DNA of 64,000 nt from Candidatus Fibrimonadaceae bacterium (GCA_031281265.1 JAITFO010000015.1:1-64000), one strand, 5' to 3'. Counted from the first letter of the stretch, positions 1 to 8,248 are shown. The notes: a model not told the origin generated them from the sequence alone. Translations and numbers: made by a program.

Positions 1-168
1 CAAAAAAATCATTTGGGTTTATATGGGAGTATCCCTGAAATATTTAAAAATAAATTAAAAGAATATAAATGTACAAAAGGTGGTATTCAATTTCCATATA
101 AAAATCCCATTCCATATAAGCTAGTGGCAGAAATAATCCAATATAAAGCAAAAGAGATAAAAAAATAA
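1..168 (+). CDS. DUF1801 (YdhG-like) protein, 3' end only
   Basis: The window opens inside a reading frame that runs 55 codons to a TAA at 166-168; the start lies upstream of the window. The visible part holds the ordered blocks KNHLGLYG, KGGIQFPY and NPIPYKLVAEI followed by a Lys/Glu-rich end. These are the hallmarks of the C-terminal half of DUF1801 proteins, small cytoplasmic domains (YdhG family) of unclear function; a role in iron handling has been proposed for some members. Family assignment is from recognised motifs; nothing about its operon can be seen. Confidence 0.75.
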   Translation, partial: QKNHLGLYGSIPEIFKNKLKEYKCTKGGIQFPYKNPIPYKLVAEIIQYKAKEIKK

Positions 169-226
169 ATTATGAAAGAAATTGCTATATTTCTGTTTGG
201 GAAAACATATTAAGGAGATTTTGCGC

Positions 227-757
227 ATGGAATACAAATTAAGTGGAAAAGTAAGTTTGGATGATTATATTCAATTCAATAAAAATCATAGAAAACGCGG
301 ATTTTCACGAATTGTTAGATTAGTGTTCTATCCTTTGTTAATTATTTTTGTAGTTGTTTCCCTAATTCCACTTTTAGAAGATTTTGAATACATATATAGT
401 GTTTCCCCTTTAGAACTATTAAAAATATTTTTCCCTTTTATATTGCTTATAATTTTTTTGATTTTTTACTACACAATAGGAATGCGTTTAATCTGCAAAA
501 AACATTTTAATTCAAATAAGGCTATGCAACAATTCCAAAATATAATAATTAATGAACAATGTATTTCAATAACATCTGAATCTGGCAACGGAAATTTAAC
601 AAAAGAAAATATCAATAAAATTTATTATGATAAAGATTCCATATATGTATATACAGCGTTAAATATAGGGTATATAATAAAAAAACGATTTTTGGAAAAT
701 GAAAATGATTTTGAAGAATTAGTAAAATTCGTAAAAATAAACTTTGGAAAAAAATAG
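227..757 (+). CDS. YcxB-like membrane protein
   Basis: A 176-residue protein with an N-terminal 'YKLSGKVSLDDYIQFN' segment, two closely spaced hydrophobic helices at about residues 30-50 and 65-90, and a C-terminal beta-rich cytoplasmic part ending in a Lys-rich tail. This layout matches the YcxB-like family, whose function is unknown. The ATG at 227 is chosen because AAGGAG lies at 212-217; an upstream in-frame TTG at 182 has no ribosome site. Base composition is very AT-rich, more so than the metabolic genes downstream. Confidence 0.65.
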   Translation: MEYKLSGKVSLDDYIQFNKNHRKRGFSRIVRLVFYPLLIIFVVVSLIPLLEDFEYIYSVSPLELLKIFFPFILLIIFLIFYYTIGMRLICKKHFNSNKAMQQFQNIIINEQCISITSESGNGNLTKENINKIYYDKDSIYVYTALNIGYIIKKRFLENENDFEELVKFVKINFGKK

Positions 758-800
758 AAATATGCGATAGTAGAAGGGGAGCCTTGAAAAAGGAAACATA

Positions 801-1025
801 ATGGAAATTCAAATCAAAGTAACGCCCAACGCAAACAAAAACGAGCTTATAAAAACCGAAGCGGGTTACAAAGCTCGTATTCAATGCCCACCTGTGGATG
901 GCAAAGCAAACGATGCTTTAATCAAGCTGCTTTCCAAAGAATTTGGTGTTGCAAAAAATAGCATAGAGATAATCAAAGGCAAAACGAGCAGAAACAAAAT
1001 GGTTTTGATAAGAGATGTGGATTAA
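801..1025 (+). CDS. DUF167 (YggU-like) protein
   Basis: A 74-residue protein with the full DUF167 signature: an opening beta strand (MEIQIKVTPNANKNEL), the core RIQCPPVDGKANDALIKLL, and a closing IIKGKTSRNKMVLI. Length is normal for the family. Structures of relatives show a small alpha/beta fold; no reaction is established. An AAGGAAA ribosome site precedes the ATG. It is probably monocistronic. About 165 bp follow without a recognisable gene; one frame there reads as a short stop-terminated stretch but has no start. Confidence 0.85.
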   Translation: MEIQIKVTPNANKNELIKTEAGYKARIQCPPVDGKANDALIKLLSKEFGVAKNSIEIIKGKTSRNKMVLIRDVD

Positions 1026-1151
1026 TCGCAGACGAGCCGTTGCAGAAGGGTTGAGGAAACACCCGAATTGCTGAAAAAACGGGGGGACGAACTTAAAACG
1101 CTGGAAATTGGACGCTAAGACGAGTAAATTTATATAAGACAGGATAATTTT

Positions 1152-1158
1152 CTATATT
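1152..1158 (+). promoter_or_regulatory. TATATT -10/-7 box ahead of SMI1/KNR4-type gene
   Basis: CTATATT lies 32 nt before the ATG at 1191, which has its own AGGAGA ribosome site. This is the leadered form of the box that recurs across the window. Confidence 0.4.
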
Positions 1159-1190
1159 TTTACTTGAAAGAACTTATTTAGGAGAATAAA

Positions 1191-1568
1191 ATGAGTGAAG
1201 AAAGGAGTCTAAAAGAAGCGCTCAAAGAGCTTGATAAGGTACAGGTTGATGATTCACTTATAAGCGAGGTTGAAAATCTTTACGAAGTTGATTTATCCGA
1301 TGAACTCAAAAAAATTATCTCTTTAAATAAAGAAGGAGTTTTTTATAACGATATGAACTCACTTGAGGGATTGTCAGCTGATAACCTGCTAGATGAGTCC
1401 GATGATTTGGCAGCCGAGTGTACGGAATTGGATTTATTGCCGTTATTTGATATTGGCGATAGCAATTACATCGTTTATAATCTCAATAAAAAGTGCTGGT
1501 CTAAATTTAACCTTGGCGAAGGCTCTCTATTTGATGAAGCCAAGGATTTGCTGGAGTACCTAAAATAA
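1191..1568 (+). CDS. SMI1/KNR4 (SUKH)-like protein
   Basis: A 125-residue acidic soluble protein. Residues 20-60 resemble the SUKH entry (VENLYEVDLSDELKKIISL), and the end (NYIVYNLNKKCWSKFN... then LLEYL) resembles the closing strand and helix of the family. SUKH proteins often act as immunity proteins against secreted nuclease toxins, but housekeeping copies exist, and no toxin gene is adjacent. AGGAG at 1181 supports the ATG. It is followed 17 bp later by the SIMPL lipoprotein gene, so the two may be co-transcribed. The role is inferred from fold resemblance only. Confidence 0.55.
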   Translation: MSEERSLKEALKELDKVQVDDSLISEVENLYEVDLSDELKKIISLNKEGVFYNDMNSLEGLSADNLLDESDDLAAECTELDLLPLFDIGDSNYIVYNLNKKCWSKFNLGEGSLFDEAKDLLEYLK

Positions 1569-1585
1569 TAAAAGGAGATAATTTT

Positions 1586-2338
1586 ATGAAAGCAAAGCAC
1601 TTTTCGATATTTGTTTTAGCATTGTTTGCTACATTCACATTAGGTTGCGCAGCGGGCAGCAACGGAGGAATTGGACCGCAAAACCAAAGCACCATTTCTG
1701 TTTCTGGAACAGGCACGGTATCGGCACAGCCGGATATGATTCAGATGAGCATTAATTTGAGCAAAGTTGCTCAAACAACTAAAATGGCTCAAGAAGAAGT
1801 GAACAAAATGGTTAGGCAGGCGTTGAAGGTATTAAAAGAAGCAAACGTTGAAGATAAAAATATAAACACCGCATCGCTTAGGTTTAGCTCAGAATATGAT
1901 TATAGCAAACATCCGCGTATTTTAATTGGGCAAAAAGCCGAACAGGGCATAACCTTTTCTATTGAGGGTATCAACAACGATAGCGGAAAGGCATCTGGAA
2001 TAATAGACCAGCTTATCCAAATAAATGGAATAGAATTAAATCAAATAAATTTTAGTGTAAAGAATCCAACTGAGTATTTTGTTAAATCCCGTGAGCTTGC
2101 GTATAAAAAAGCTGTTGAAAAAGCCAATCAATATGCAGAACTATCAAAACTCAAAATAGTCAAAGTATTGAGCGTATCGGAAAATGGATTTCAGCCAATT
2201 TCGCCAATACAAAATAGGTTATATAATCAAAGGGCTGCTTTTGCTGTGGTAGAACAAGCTGCTGCTGATGCAACGGTATTGCCTGTAGGCGAATTGGAAA
2301 TAACAACTAATATATCGGTAGTGTTTTTGTTGGAATAA
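1586..2338 (+). CDS. SIMPL-domain (DUF541) lipoprotein
   Basis: A 250-residue exported protein. It starts with a Lys-containing n-region and a hydrophobic core ending in a lipobox (TLGC, Cys at about residue 21), so it should be lipid-anchored. The mature part begins ISVSGTGTVSAQPDMIQM, the classic start of the SIMPL/DUF541 domain, and continues through 'VEDKNINTASLRFSSEY' to a C-terminal 'LPVGELEITTNISVVF'. Members of this family are periplasmic or outer-membrane proteins of unclear function, linked in some bacteria to oxidative stress and in animals to signalling. AAAGGAGAT precedes the ATG. Confidence 0.85.
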   Translation: MKAKHFSIFVLALFATFTLGCAAGSNGGIGPQNQSTISVSGTGTVSAQPDMIQMSINLSKVAQTTKMAQEEVNKMVRQALKVLKEANVEDKNINTASLRFSSEYDYSKHPRILIGQKAEQGITFSIEGINNDSGKASGIIDQLIQINGIELNQINFSVKNPTEYFVKSRELAYKKAVEKANQYAELSKLKIVKVLSVSENGFQPISPIQNRLYNQRAAFAVVEQAAADATVLPVGELEITTNISVVFLLE

Positions 2339-2356
2339 AAATTTAGAGGAATATAT

Positions 2357-2524
2357 ATGCGAAAAATATTCGGAAAAACATTGTGCGAGCAATGCCAGGC
2401 TAAAGAGTCCACGATGACGGTTGCCGTTCATAACAAGAATGAGAACTATCCCAAACTGCACAATTTCTGCTCTGAAGAATGTAAGGAGCTGTGGAAAAAA
2501 GCAAATATGGACAGCTATGAATAG
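2357..2524 (+). CDS. small zinc-binding (TRASH-like) protein
   Basis: A 55-residue protein with two cysteine pairs: CEQC at residues 10-13 and FCSEEC near residue 42, the second followed by KELWKK. A CxxC plus an FCSxxC(K)xxW ending is typical of TRASH-like zinc ribbons that bind one metal ion. AGAGGA lies just upstream of the ATG. Its stop overlaps the start of the following EamA gene (ATGAATAG), so the two are translationally coupled. No function is known. Confidence 0.65.
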   Translation: MRKIFGKTLCEQCQAKESTMTVAVHNKNENYPKLHNFCSEECKELWKKANMDSYE

Positions 2525-2945
2525 TAGCAACACGTGGATTCTATTTGCGTTCTTATCGGCGTTTTTCGCAGCATTGACTTCTATATTGGTGAAAATCGGT
2601 ATTCAAAACGTAAATTCAAATTTAGCAACGGCAATTAGAACCGTTGTTGTCTTGGTTATGGCTTGGGCTATAGTTTTTATCACCGGAAAACATAATGATA
2701 TTGCAAATATTGAACATAAAAATTTAGTCTTTTTGATTTTATCGGGAATTGCAACAGGCTTATCTTGGCTATGCTATTACAGAGCATTGCAACTCGGCGA
2801 AGCGTCAAAAGTGATACCTATTGACAAATTCAGTTTGGTAATTGGAATGGCAATGGCGTTTATAATCTTAAAAGAAGCGATAACCGCAAAGACAATTATC
2901 GGCGGCGTGCTTATCACAATCGGAACTTTTGTTTTGATACTTTGA
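2517..2945 (+). CDS. single-domain EamA-family transporter
   Basis: A 142-residue inner-membrane protein with about five hydrophobic helices covering one EamA repeat: TM1 with ALTSILVKIGI, then NSNLATAIRTVVV, SGIATGLSWLCYYRAL, a K/D-containing IPIDKFSLVIGMAMAF and a final GGVLITIGTFVLIL. Typical EamA permeases (drug/metabolite transporter superfamily) have two repeats and ten helices; this one-repeat form resembles the small half-size members, which must pair to form a transporter. Substrate unknown. The ATG at 2517 overlaps the preceding gene's end, and a longer upstream start would run through that gene. Confidence 0.75.
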   Translation: MNSSNTWILFAFLSAFFAALTSILVKIGIQNVNSNLATAIRTVVVLVMAWAIVFITGKHNDIANIEHKNLVFLILSGIATGLSWLCYYRALQLGEASKVIPIDKFSLVIGMAMAFIILKEAITAKTIIGGVLITIGTFVLIL

Positions 2946-2953
2946 GATAGATT

Positions 2954-4279
2954 ATGGAAAGGAAATGGTTTGAAGATGCGCAGATTTACCATATTTACGC
3001 GCTTTCGGTTGCTGGAGCGCCGTTTATGAACGATTATGCGGTATTTGAGCATAAACTCGGCGTGATTGAAAAATGGATACCTCATATAAAAGGAATGGGG
3101 TTTAACACGGTATTGTTCAGCCCTGTGCTTAAATCTCGTAGCCACGGCTACGATGTATCGGATTATTTTGAGATAGATAATCGGCTTGGCACCAACGATG
3201 AATTTAAATCATTGGTAAAAAAAATGCACGATAATGGAATTCGTGTTTTATTGGACTCGGTTTTTAATCATAGCGGGCGAGATTTTTTTGCTTTCAACAA
3301 ATTGCAGCAAAATGAACGCAATTTTGCCAATTGGTTTTCCGGGGTAAATTTTGACAAGAGAAGCCCAATGGGCGACCAATTTGACTACCATACGTGGGCA
3401 GGTTTCTATGAATTGCCTAAATTCAACCTTCAAAATCCTGAAATAAAAAAATACCTGTTTGATGCGGCTCTGTTTTGGATAGATAATTTTGATATAGACG
3501 GTATGCGCGTAGATGCTGCCGATGTATTGGATTTTAATTTTATGAAAGAATTACGTAAAATTACAGAAGAGAGAAGAGCGGATTTTTGGCTTATGGGCGA
3601 GGTTGTTCACGGCGATTATTCAAGGTGGGTAAATAATTCTACACTGCACAGCGTTACCAATTATATGTTGTACAAGAGCATATTTTCCAGCCACAATAAT
3701 AATAATATATATGAACTAGCACATTGTTTAAAAAACGCCGTTCTTCAGAATGGATTGCCGTTATATACATTTTTGGATAACCACGACCAGCCACGTATTG
3801 CGAGCAATGTTTCTAAACCCGAATATTTATTCACATTATATACTCTGCTCTTTACAATACCCGGTATTCCTTCAATTTATTATGGAAGTGAATGGGGCAT
3901 AAAAGGCGTTAAAGAAAAAGGCAGCGACCAGGCTTTACGCCCTTATATAGATATTGAAAAAAGCTCTGATTATAGCAATGATTTAACAGGATATATCAGC
4001 AAATTAGCGCATCTAAGGCAGAATGAAAATGCGCTAAAATACGGCAAATATCAGGAAATATCTTTGGAATACAAAAAGCCTTTTATATTTGAGCGTTGTT
4101 TTGATGGAGAAAAAATATATATCGCTGTAAATATTGACGAAAGTGAGGCGTTTATAAATTTAAGCAATCGTTTCAAGGGTACATTATTGGATATGTTAAA
4201 TGATGAATATTTACATGATACGCATAATATTCAGATAAAACCATATACGGTAAAAATATTGAAGGAATGTAAAACTTAG
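2954..4279 (+). CDS. GH13 alpha-amylase-family glycosidase
   Basis: A 441-residue enzyme without a signal peptide, so probably cytoplasmic. The GH13 regions appear in order: DSVFNH (region I), DGMRVDAAD with the nucleophile Asp (region II), WLMGEVVHG with the acid/base Glu (region III) and FLDNHD with the third catalytic Asp (region IV). A GYDVSDY loop and a short C-terminal beta domain complete the fold. It likely hydrolyses alpha-1,4 linkages in maltodextrins or cyclodextrins; the exact subfamily cannot be fixed by eye. It starts 8 bp after the EamA gene. Cytosolic maltodextrin use would fit glycogen or starch metabolism. Confidence 0.85.
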   Translation: MERKWFEDAQIYHIYALSVAGAPFMNDYAVFEHKLGVIEKWIPHIKGMGFNTVLFSPVLKSRSHGYDVSDYFEIDNRLGTNDEFKSLVKKMHDNGIRVLLDSVFNHSGRDFFAFNKLQQNERNFANWFSGVNFDKRSPMGDQFDYHTWAGFYELPKFNLQNPEIKKYLFDAALFWIDNFDIDGMRVDAADVLDFNFMKELRKITEERRADFWLMGEVVHGDYSRWVNNSTLHSVTNYMLYKSIFSSHNNNNIYELAHCLKNAVLQNGLPLYTFLDNHDQPRIASNVSKPEYLFTLYTLLFTIPGIPSIYYGSEWGIKGVKEKGSDQALRPYIDIEKSSDYSNDLTGYISKLAHLRQNENALKYGKYQEISLEYKKPFIFERCFDGEKIYIAVNIDESEAFINLSNRFKGTLLDMLNDEYLHDTHNIQIKPYTVKILKECKT

Positions 4280-4334
4280 GGGGAAAATTTACTATATTAT
4301 TGTATTCATTTAAATATGAGGGTTACGTTGCAAT

Positions 4335-4442
4335 ATGGCAGACATGACACAAGAGCAGATCAACAAACTGATGGAATACATAGCCAAAGGCATGAGTCCA
4401 GACGAGGCTGCAAAAAAGGTGGAAGAAGAAGCCGGTAAATAA
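4335..4442 (+). CDS. short conserved-looking helical peptide
   Basis: A 35-residue frame (starting MADMTQEQINKLMEYIAKG, then SPDEAAKKVEEE) with strong helix-forming composition and no Cys or Trp. A CTATATT box lies at 4292-4298, 36 nt before the ATG. No clear ribosome site is seen. It ends 6 bp before the ThiE-like gene. It is called because of the amino-acid composition and its fit between the two neighbours; no family is recognised. Confidence 0.45.
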   Translation: MADMTQEQINKLMEYIAKGMSPDEAAKKVEEEAGK

Positions 4443-4448
4443 GAAAAT

Positions 4449-4958
4449 ATGCCATTTTTCTTATCGGTAATCACCTCGCCGGAAAATTTTGACGGCGAGC
4501 AAGTTCTTATAGAGCGTATGTTTGAACTTAACCTTGAAACCCTTTTTGTGCGAAAACCAAATTTATCTAAAGATTTAATAGAACAATGGATTTTAGGCAT
4601 AAACCGCAAATGGCGTGAAAAAATCCTGCCTTGGCAAGGCTCTGCCCATAGTTTTGAGGAACTAAAAGAAATGGGAAATAGGGAAATAGTTTTACTCAGC
4701 CCTGTTTTCGACTCTATCTCGAAACTCGGATATAAGAGCAAATTTTCCAAAGAGGAACTAAAAGCTGGCATTTCTGAGTGGCGCAAGTTTATGGGCGAGG
4801 GGAGCAGGGCAAAACTCTACGCTTTGGGCGGGATAAACGCGGGAAATATACGCGAGCTAAAGGAGGTGGGTTTTGACGGTGCGGCGGTTTTGGGCGGGGT
4901 TTGGAATTGTGCCGATCAGGTGGCGGCATTTGAGAGTATTTTATCAGCTATGCTTTGA
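4449..4958 (+). CDS. ThiE/TenI-like thiamine phosphate synthase family protein
   Basis: A 169-residue protein of the TIM-barrel ThiE/TenI superfamily. Visible blocks are 'VITSPENFDGEQ', 'LFVRKP', 'SAHSFEEL', 'VLLSPVFDSISK' and the phosphate-binding 'YALGGI...GFDGAAVLGGVW'. It is shorter than the usual 200-plus residues: the segment between the RKP strand and the H-S-x-E-E-L strand, which normally holds one barrel strand and a metal ligand, is missing. It may therefore be a regulatory TenI-like protein rather than an active synthase. No other thiamine gene is nearby. Its last 43 bp overlap the end of dxs on the other strand. Confidence 0.7.
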   Translation: MPFFLSVITSPENFDGEQVLIERMFELNLETLFVRKPNLSKDLIEQWILGINRKWREKILPWQGSAHSFEELKEMGNREIVLLSPVFDSISKLGYKSKFSKEELKAGISEWRKFMGEGSRAKLYALGGINAGNIRELKEVGFDGAAVLGGVWNCADQVAAFESILSAML

Positions 4959-6787
4959 CCGGAAAGCCCTAGACTTTCCCTCAATTCATCTATTTCCCCT
5001 TGCTCAACAAATGAATCCGGCAGCCCTACGCGAACCAAGCGTGGCGGGTTTTTCATCTCTGCCAAAATTTCTGCAATTGCAGAACCAAAACCACCCGTTG
5101 TGGAATTGTCTTCTACCGTTGCAACAACGCTGTGCTTGCTAAAAAGCTCCTTGTATGCTTCAACATCAAGAGGCTTTGCAAAGCGAGCGTCTATTATTGT
5201 GGGTTCATAGCCCTTCTTCTCCAAAACACCCGCTGCATCAAGGCATTTCGCGAGCAAAAAGCCTATGCCTATGATTAAAACCTTTTTGCCCTTGCGAACA
5301 ATGCGGAATTTGCCTATGGGCAACTCTGAAAATTCCGTGCGAATATCGTTTGTATAGGTAATTGCTCTTGGGTAGCGAAGAGCTATGGGGCCGTTTTTAT
5401 ATTGGGTTGCCGTGTAAATCATATTGCGCATTTCGTTTTCATCTGATGGAGCCATAATCACCATATTGGGAATTGTGCGCAAATAAGACAAATCCAGCGC
5501 GCCGTGGTGGGTTGGGCCATCTGAGCCTACCAAGCCTGCTCTGTCTAAAATAAAGACTACCGGTAGATTTTGCAAAGCCACGTCGTGTATAATTTGATCG
5601 TAAGCTCTTTGCAAAAATGTTGAGTAAATAGCAACCACCGGAGTGAAACCTTCACATGCAAGCCCGGCAGCGAATGTAACCGCGTGTTCTTCGGCTATGC
5701 CAACATCAAAGATTCTATCCGCTGTTTCGGGATCTTCTTTTAAAAAATTTAATCCGCATCCGTCCAGCATAGCGGCGGAAATACCTATAATTTTTTTATC
5801 CTGTTTTGCTAGAGTAAGTAAAGTTTTTCCAAAAATAGAGGTTAGGGTAGGGCGAGGTTTTTCCACGATTATAGAGCCATCTTCTATGTGGAACGGGTCT
5901 GAGCCGTGCCATTTTGCCGGATTTGTGGTGGCGAGTTCATAACCCTTGCCCTTTTGCGTTAAAATGTGAATAAGGCAAACGTCCGGCAATTCCTTTATAT
6001 CGTTGAAAGTTTCTATAAGTTCTTTTATGTTGTGCCCGTCAAAGGGGCCAAAATAGCGTATGCTCAAATCTCTGAAAAATTGCCCCGGAGTGGCTATATT
6101 TTCCAAAGCGAGCTTTCCGCTTTCCATAATTTCGCGGAGTTTGCCACCCACGTGCTCTGGGATGGAGCGGATAAATTTACCGAATTCTTCTAAATAAGAA
6201 TTGTGTTTAACAGATAATTTGCTCAAGTATTTTGATAGCGAACCCACGCTTGGGCTTATGCTCATCTTGTTGTCATTTAAAATAATGGTGAAATTCTTTT
6301 TTGTCTGCTTTAAATTGTTCAGGGCTTCAAAAACCATTCCGCCGGTCATTGAGCCATCGCCTATAACTGTGACTATATGATTGTTTTTTTGCATCAAGTC
6401 GCGTGCAATGGCAAAGCCAAGACCTGCGGAAACAGAAGTGCTTGCGTGCCCAACTCCAAAGGCATCGTAAACGCTTTCACTCCTTTTTGGGAACCCGGAT
6501 ATTCCGCCGCTTTGCCTGAGGGTGGAAAATTTTTCGTAGCGACCGGTTAGCAATTTGTGGGCATAAGCCTGATGACCAACATCCCAAATCAAAATATCAT
6601 TTGGAGTATCGTAAGCGTAGTGCAGTGCAATGGCAAGTTCAACGGTTCCCAAGCTGGAAGACAAATGCCCGCCGTGCTGAGATACTTGCTGTAGAATAAC
6701 AGTTCTTATCTCTTCTGCCAGAGCCTCAAGCTCTTGTATGCTTGCTCCTCTTATGTCCTTGGGAGAATTTATGTCTTTCAATTCCAT
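4916..6787 (-). CDS. dxs: 1-deoxy-D-xylulose-5-phosphate synthase
   Basis: A 623-residue enzyme that condenses pyruvate and glyceraldehyde 3-phosphate with thiamine diphosphate, the first step of the MEP isoprenoid pathway. The order is complete: QHGGHLSSSLG near residue 38, GHASTSVSAG at 113-122, the ThDP/Mg site GDGSMTGG at 143-150, then EEHAVTFAAG and DRAGLVGSDGPTHHG in the pyrimidine-binding half, and a C-terminal transketolase domain. Start MELKD at 6787 is chosen because AGGAG precedes it; a longer frame upstream reads antisense through the DUF3450 gene. ispE, a later step of the same pathway, lies 3 kb away. Confidence 0.97.
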   Translation of the reverse strand: MELKDINSPKDIRGASIQELEALAEEIRTVILQQVSQHGGHLSSSLGTVELAIALHYAYDTPNDILIWDVGHQAYAHKLLTGRYEKFSTLRQSGGISGFPKRSESVYDAFGVGHASTSVSAGLGFAIARDLMQKNNHIVTVIGDGSMTGGMVFEALNNLKQTKKNFTIILNDNKMSISPSVGSLSKYLSKLSVKHNSYLEEFGKFIRSIPEHVGGKLREIMESGKLALENIATPGQFFRDLSIRYFGPFDGHNIKELIETFNDIKELPDVCLIHILTQKGKGYELATTNPAKWHGSDPFHIEDGSIIVEKPRPTLTSIFGKTLLTLAKQDKKIIGISAAMLDGCGLNFLKEDPETADRIFDVGIAEEHAVTFAAGLACEGFTPVVAIYSTFLQRAYDQIIHDVALQNLPVVFILDRAGLVGSDGPTHHGALDLSYLRTIPNMVIMAPSDENEMRNMIYTATQYKNGPIALRYPRAITYTNDIRTEFSELPIGKFRIVRKGKKVLIIGIGFLLAKCLDAAGVLEKKGYEPTIIDARFAKPLDVEAYKELFSKHSVVATVEDNSTTGGFGSAIAEILAEMKNPPRLVRVGLPDSFVEQGEIDELRESLGLSGQSIADKILSNAAT

Positions 6788-6816
6788 TGCTCCTGTGAAT
6801 TTAGAAAAATTTTTTC

Positions 6817-6822
6817 TAGATT
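6817..6822 (+). promoter_or_regulatory. TAGATT box placed for leaderless start of DUF3450 gene
   Basis: TAGATT ends six nucleotides before the ATG at 6829, and no Shine-Dalgarno lies between them. The spacing is the same as at 8613, 16011 and 17212, so transcription should begin at or next to the start codon. Confidence 0.4.
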
Positions 6823-6828
6823 CACGAT

Positions 6829-7584
6829 ATGCGTCTTTCCCCGTTGCTTCTTTTAATCGCCGCGAGTTTCCTCTTTGCACAGGAAAGCCTTCCAGAAATT
6901 CAGCGCAATATAAAAACGGTGAAAGCGGAGACGGAGCGGGAAAAAACTTTGATGCAAGAAGAAGCCAAAAGGCATTCCGCTTTTGTGGAAAATGCAAAGC
7001 AAAAAACAGCGGTTTTGGAAACACAGGAAAGGGAATTGCTCAAACAAGCGGATTCTCTCAAAGCGGAAATAGAAAAGCTGAAAAACGCAAGGCAAAAGGC
7101 GTTGAACACGGCTCGCTACTATGAAAATCGCAAGGCAAAATACATAGAGGATTTGGCAATGGCTATAGATTCTCTCTCGTTGTTTGTGGAGAATGGATTT
7201 TCGCATAAGAACAACGAGGTGGCGGAGACCTTGCGTGAAATTTCTTCGCAGCTCAAAAAAGACCTCATAAGCCCAGAAGCTGCTTTTGGCAGGGCTTGGG
7301 AAGCTATGCTGGAGAGAGTTCGCATAGGTTATACGGCAGAGACTTGGAGCGGGAATTTGGAATTTGAAAACAAAAACATCGCTGGCAAATTTTTTCGCTA
7401 TGGGATGATTTCCGCAATTTTTATAAGCCAAAACGGGGAAACGGTTTTATGGCTGAATTCCAAAAGCGGTAAATGGGAAACCGTTGACGAAAATTTTACG
7501 CTACGTTCCGCTTTAAAAGAGACCATGCGGGTTGCAGAGGGCAAATCCGCTCCTAAACTCTCTCTTATCCCTATTCCTCGCTGA
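6829..7584 (+). CDS. DUF3450-like periplasmic coiled-coil protein
   Basis: A 251-residue exported protein. A signal peptide of about 17 residues ends in LFA-QE. Residues 20-110 form a long coiled coil rich in E, K and A, followed by a compact C-terminal domain with RIGYTAETWSG and 'VLWLNSKSGKW'. DUF3450 proteins share this plan and are usually encoded beside ExbB/TolQ-type proton channels in TonB-like clusters, as here (exbB-like gene at 8249). It probably acts in the periplasm with the energising complex; the exact role is not known. The ATG follows a TAGATT box by six nucleotides. Confidence 0.75.
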   Translation: MRLSPLLLLIAASFLFAQESLPEIQRNIKTVKAETEREKTLMQEEAKRHSAFVENAKQKTAVLETQERELLKQADSLKAEIEKLKNARQKALNTARYYENRKAKYIEDLAMAIDSLSLFVENGFSHKNNEVAETLREISSQLKKDLISPEAAFGRAWEAMLERVRIGYTAETWSGNLEFENKNIAGKFFRYGMISAIFISQNGETVLWLNSKSGKWETVDENFTLRSALKETMRVAEGKSAPKLSLIPIPR

Positions 7585-8230
7585 TAGGGCAGAGTGCCAG
7601 ATGCTTAAACCGGAAACATCAATTGCTTTTGAAAATTTTTGCGCAGAAGCGAAAAAGCACGGCTTTGAACCTAAAATAGAGAGCGGATATCGCAGCTTTG
7701 ACAGGCAGCTTTTGATTTGGAATGAGAAAGTTTTGGGAAAGAGAAAAGTTTTAGACAAAAATGGCAAGTCTGTGAACATAGCCGAACTTTCCGAACTTGA
7801 ACTGATGAAAACGATTTTGCTTTGGAGCGCGTTGCCGGGCACGAGCAGGCACGAATGGGGAACGGATATAGACGTGATAGATGCTGCCGCTGTTCCAGAG
7901 GGCTATGAGGCAGAGTTGACTATAGAGGAGTCCGCTGGGGTGTTTGGAAAATTCCACAAATGGCTGGACGTTCAAATTGAGAGCGGGAATTCTTTTGGCT
8001 TTAGGCGGGTATTTTTGTCGGGCATAGGCAGAGTGCAGCCGGAACCTTGGCATTTGAGCTATTCCCCAAAAGCAAAGGAAATTGAGCAGAGCTTCACGGC
8101 AAAAAATTTAACGGAGCGTTTGTGCGAAAATGATATTTTGCTATTGCCGCAAATTTTGGATAACTTGGATTGGATTTTGGAAAATCACGTCTCCTGTTAT
8201 TTTGAGAAAAGTTATTTTAAAAAAGGATAA
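7532..8230 (+). CDS. M15-family D-alanyl-D-alanine carboxypeptidase-like protein
   Basis: A zinc peptidase of the VanY/LAS group. Metal ligands are in SRHEWGTDID (His and Asp of the SxHxxGxxxD motif) and EPWHLSY (second His), and the substrate-binding 'SGYRSFDRQ' block is present. These enzymes trim D-Ala from peptidoglycan stem peptides. No clear signal peptide is seen, which is common in this subfamily's gene calls. The start is uncertain: TTG at 7532 overlaps the previous gene by 53 bp and gives a family-like N-terminus; ATG at 7601 leaves no overlap. It sits between DUF3450 and ExbB, so it is probably co-transcribed. Confidence 0.85.
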   Translation: MQRANPLLNSLLSLFLADRAECQMLKPETSIAFENFCAEAKKHGFEPKIESGYRSFDRQLLIWNEKVLGKRKVLDKNGKSVNIAELSELELMKTILLWSALPGTSRHEWGTDIDVIDAAAVPEGYEAELTIEESAGVFGKFHKWLDVQIESGNSFGFRRVFLSGIGRVQPEPWHLSYSPKAKEIEQSFTAKNLTERLCENDILLLPQILDNLDWILENHVSCYFEKSYFKKG

Positions 8231-8235
8231 ATTTC

Positions 8236-8241
8236 TACATT
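8236..8241 (+). promoter_or_regulatory. TACATT box before exbB-like gene
   Basis: TACATT ends seven nucleotides before the ATG at 8249, the same arrangement as several other genes in the window. It favours the ATG at 8249 over the TTG at 8240, which lies inside the box. Confidence 0.35.
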
Positions 8242-8248
8242 GAAGCAG

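Noticed and set aside
1026-1190. Gene remnant between DUF167 and the SMI1-like gene
   Set aside because: One phase reads a short peptide ending LKTLEIGR but has no start and no family pattern; it is left as intergenic.
6853-7431. 192-codon open frame on the minus strand across the DUF3450 gene
   Set aside because: It is antisense to a convincing coiled-coil protein with a signal peptide, has low-complexity composition and no family match.
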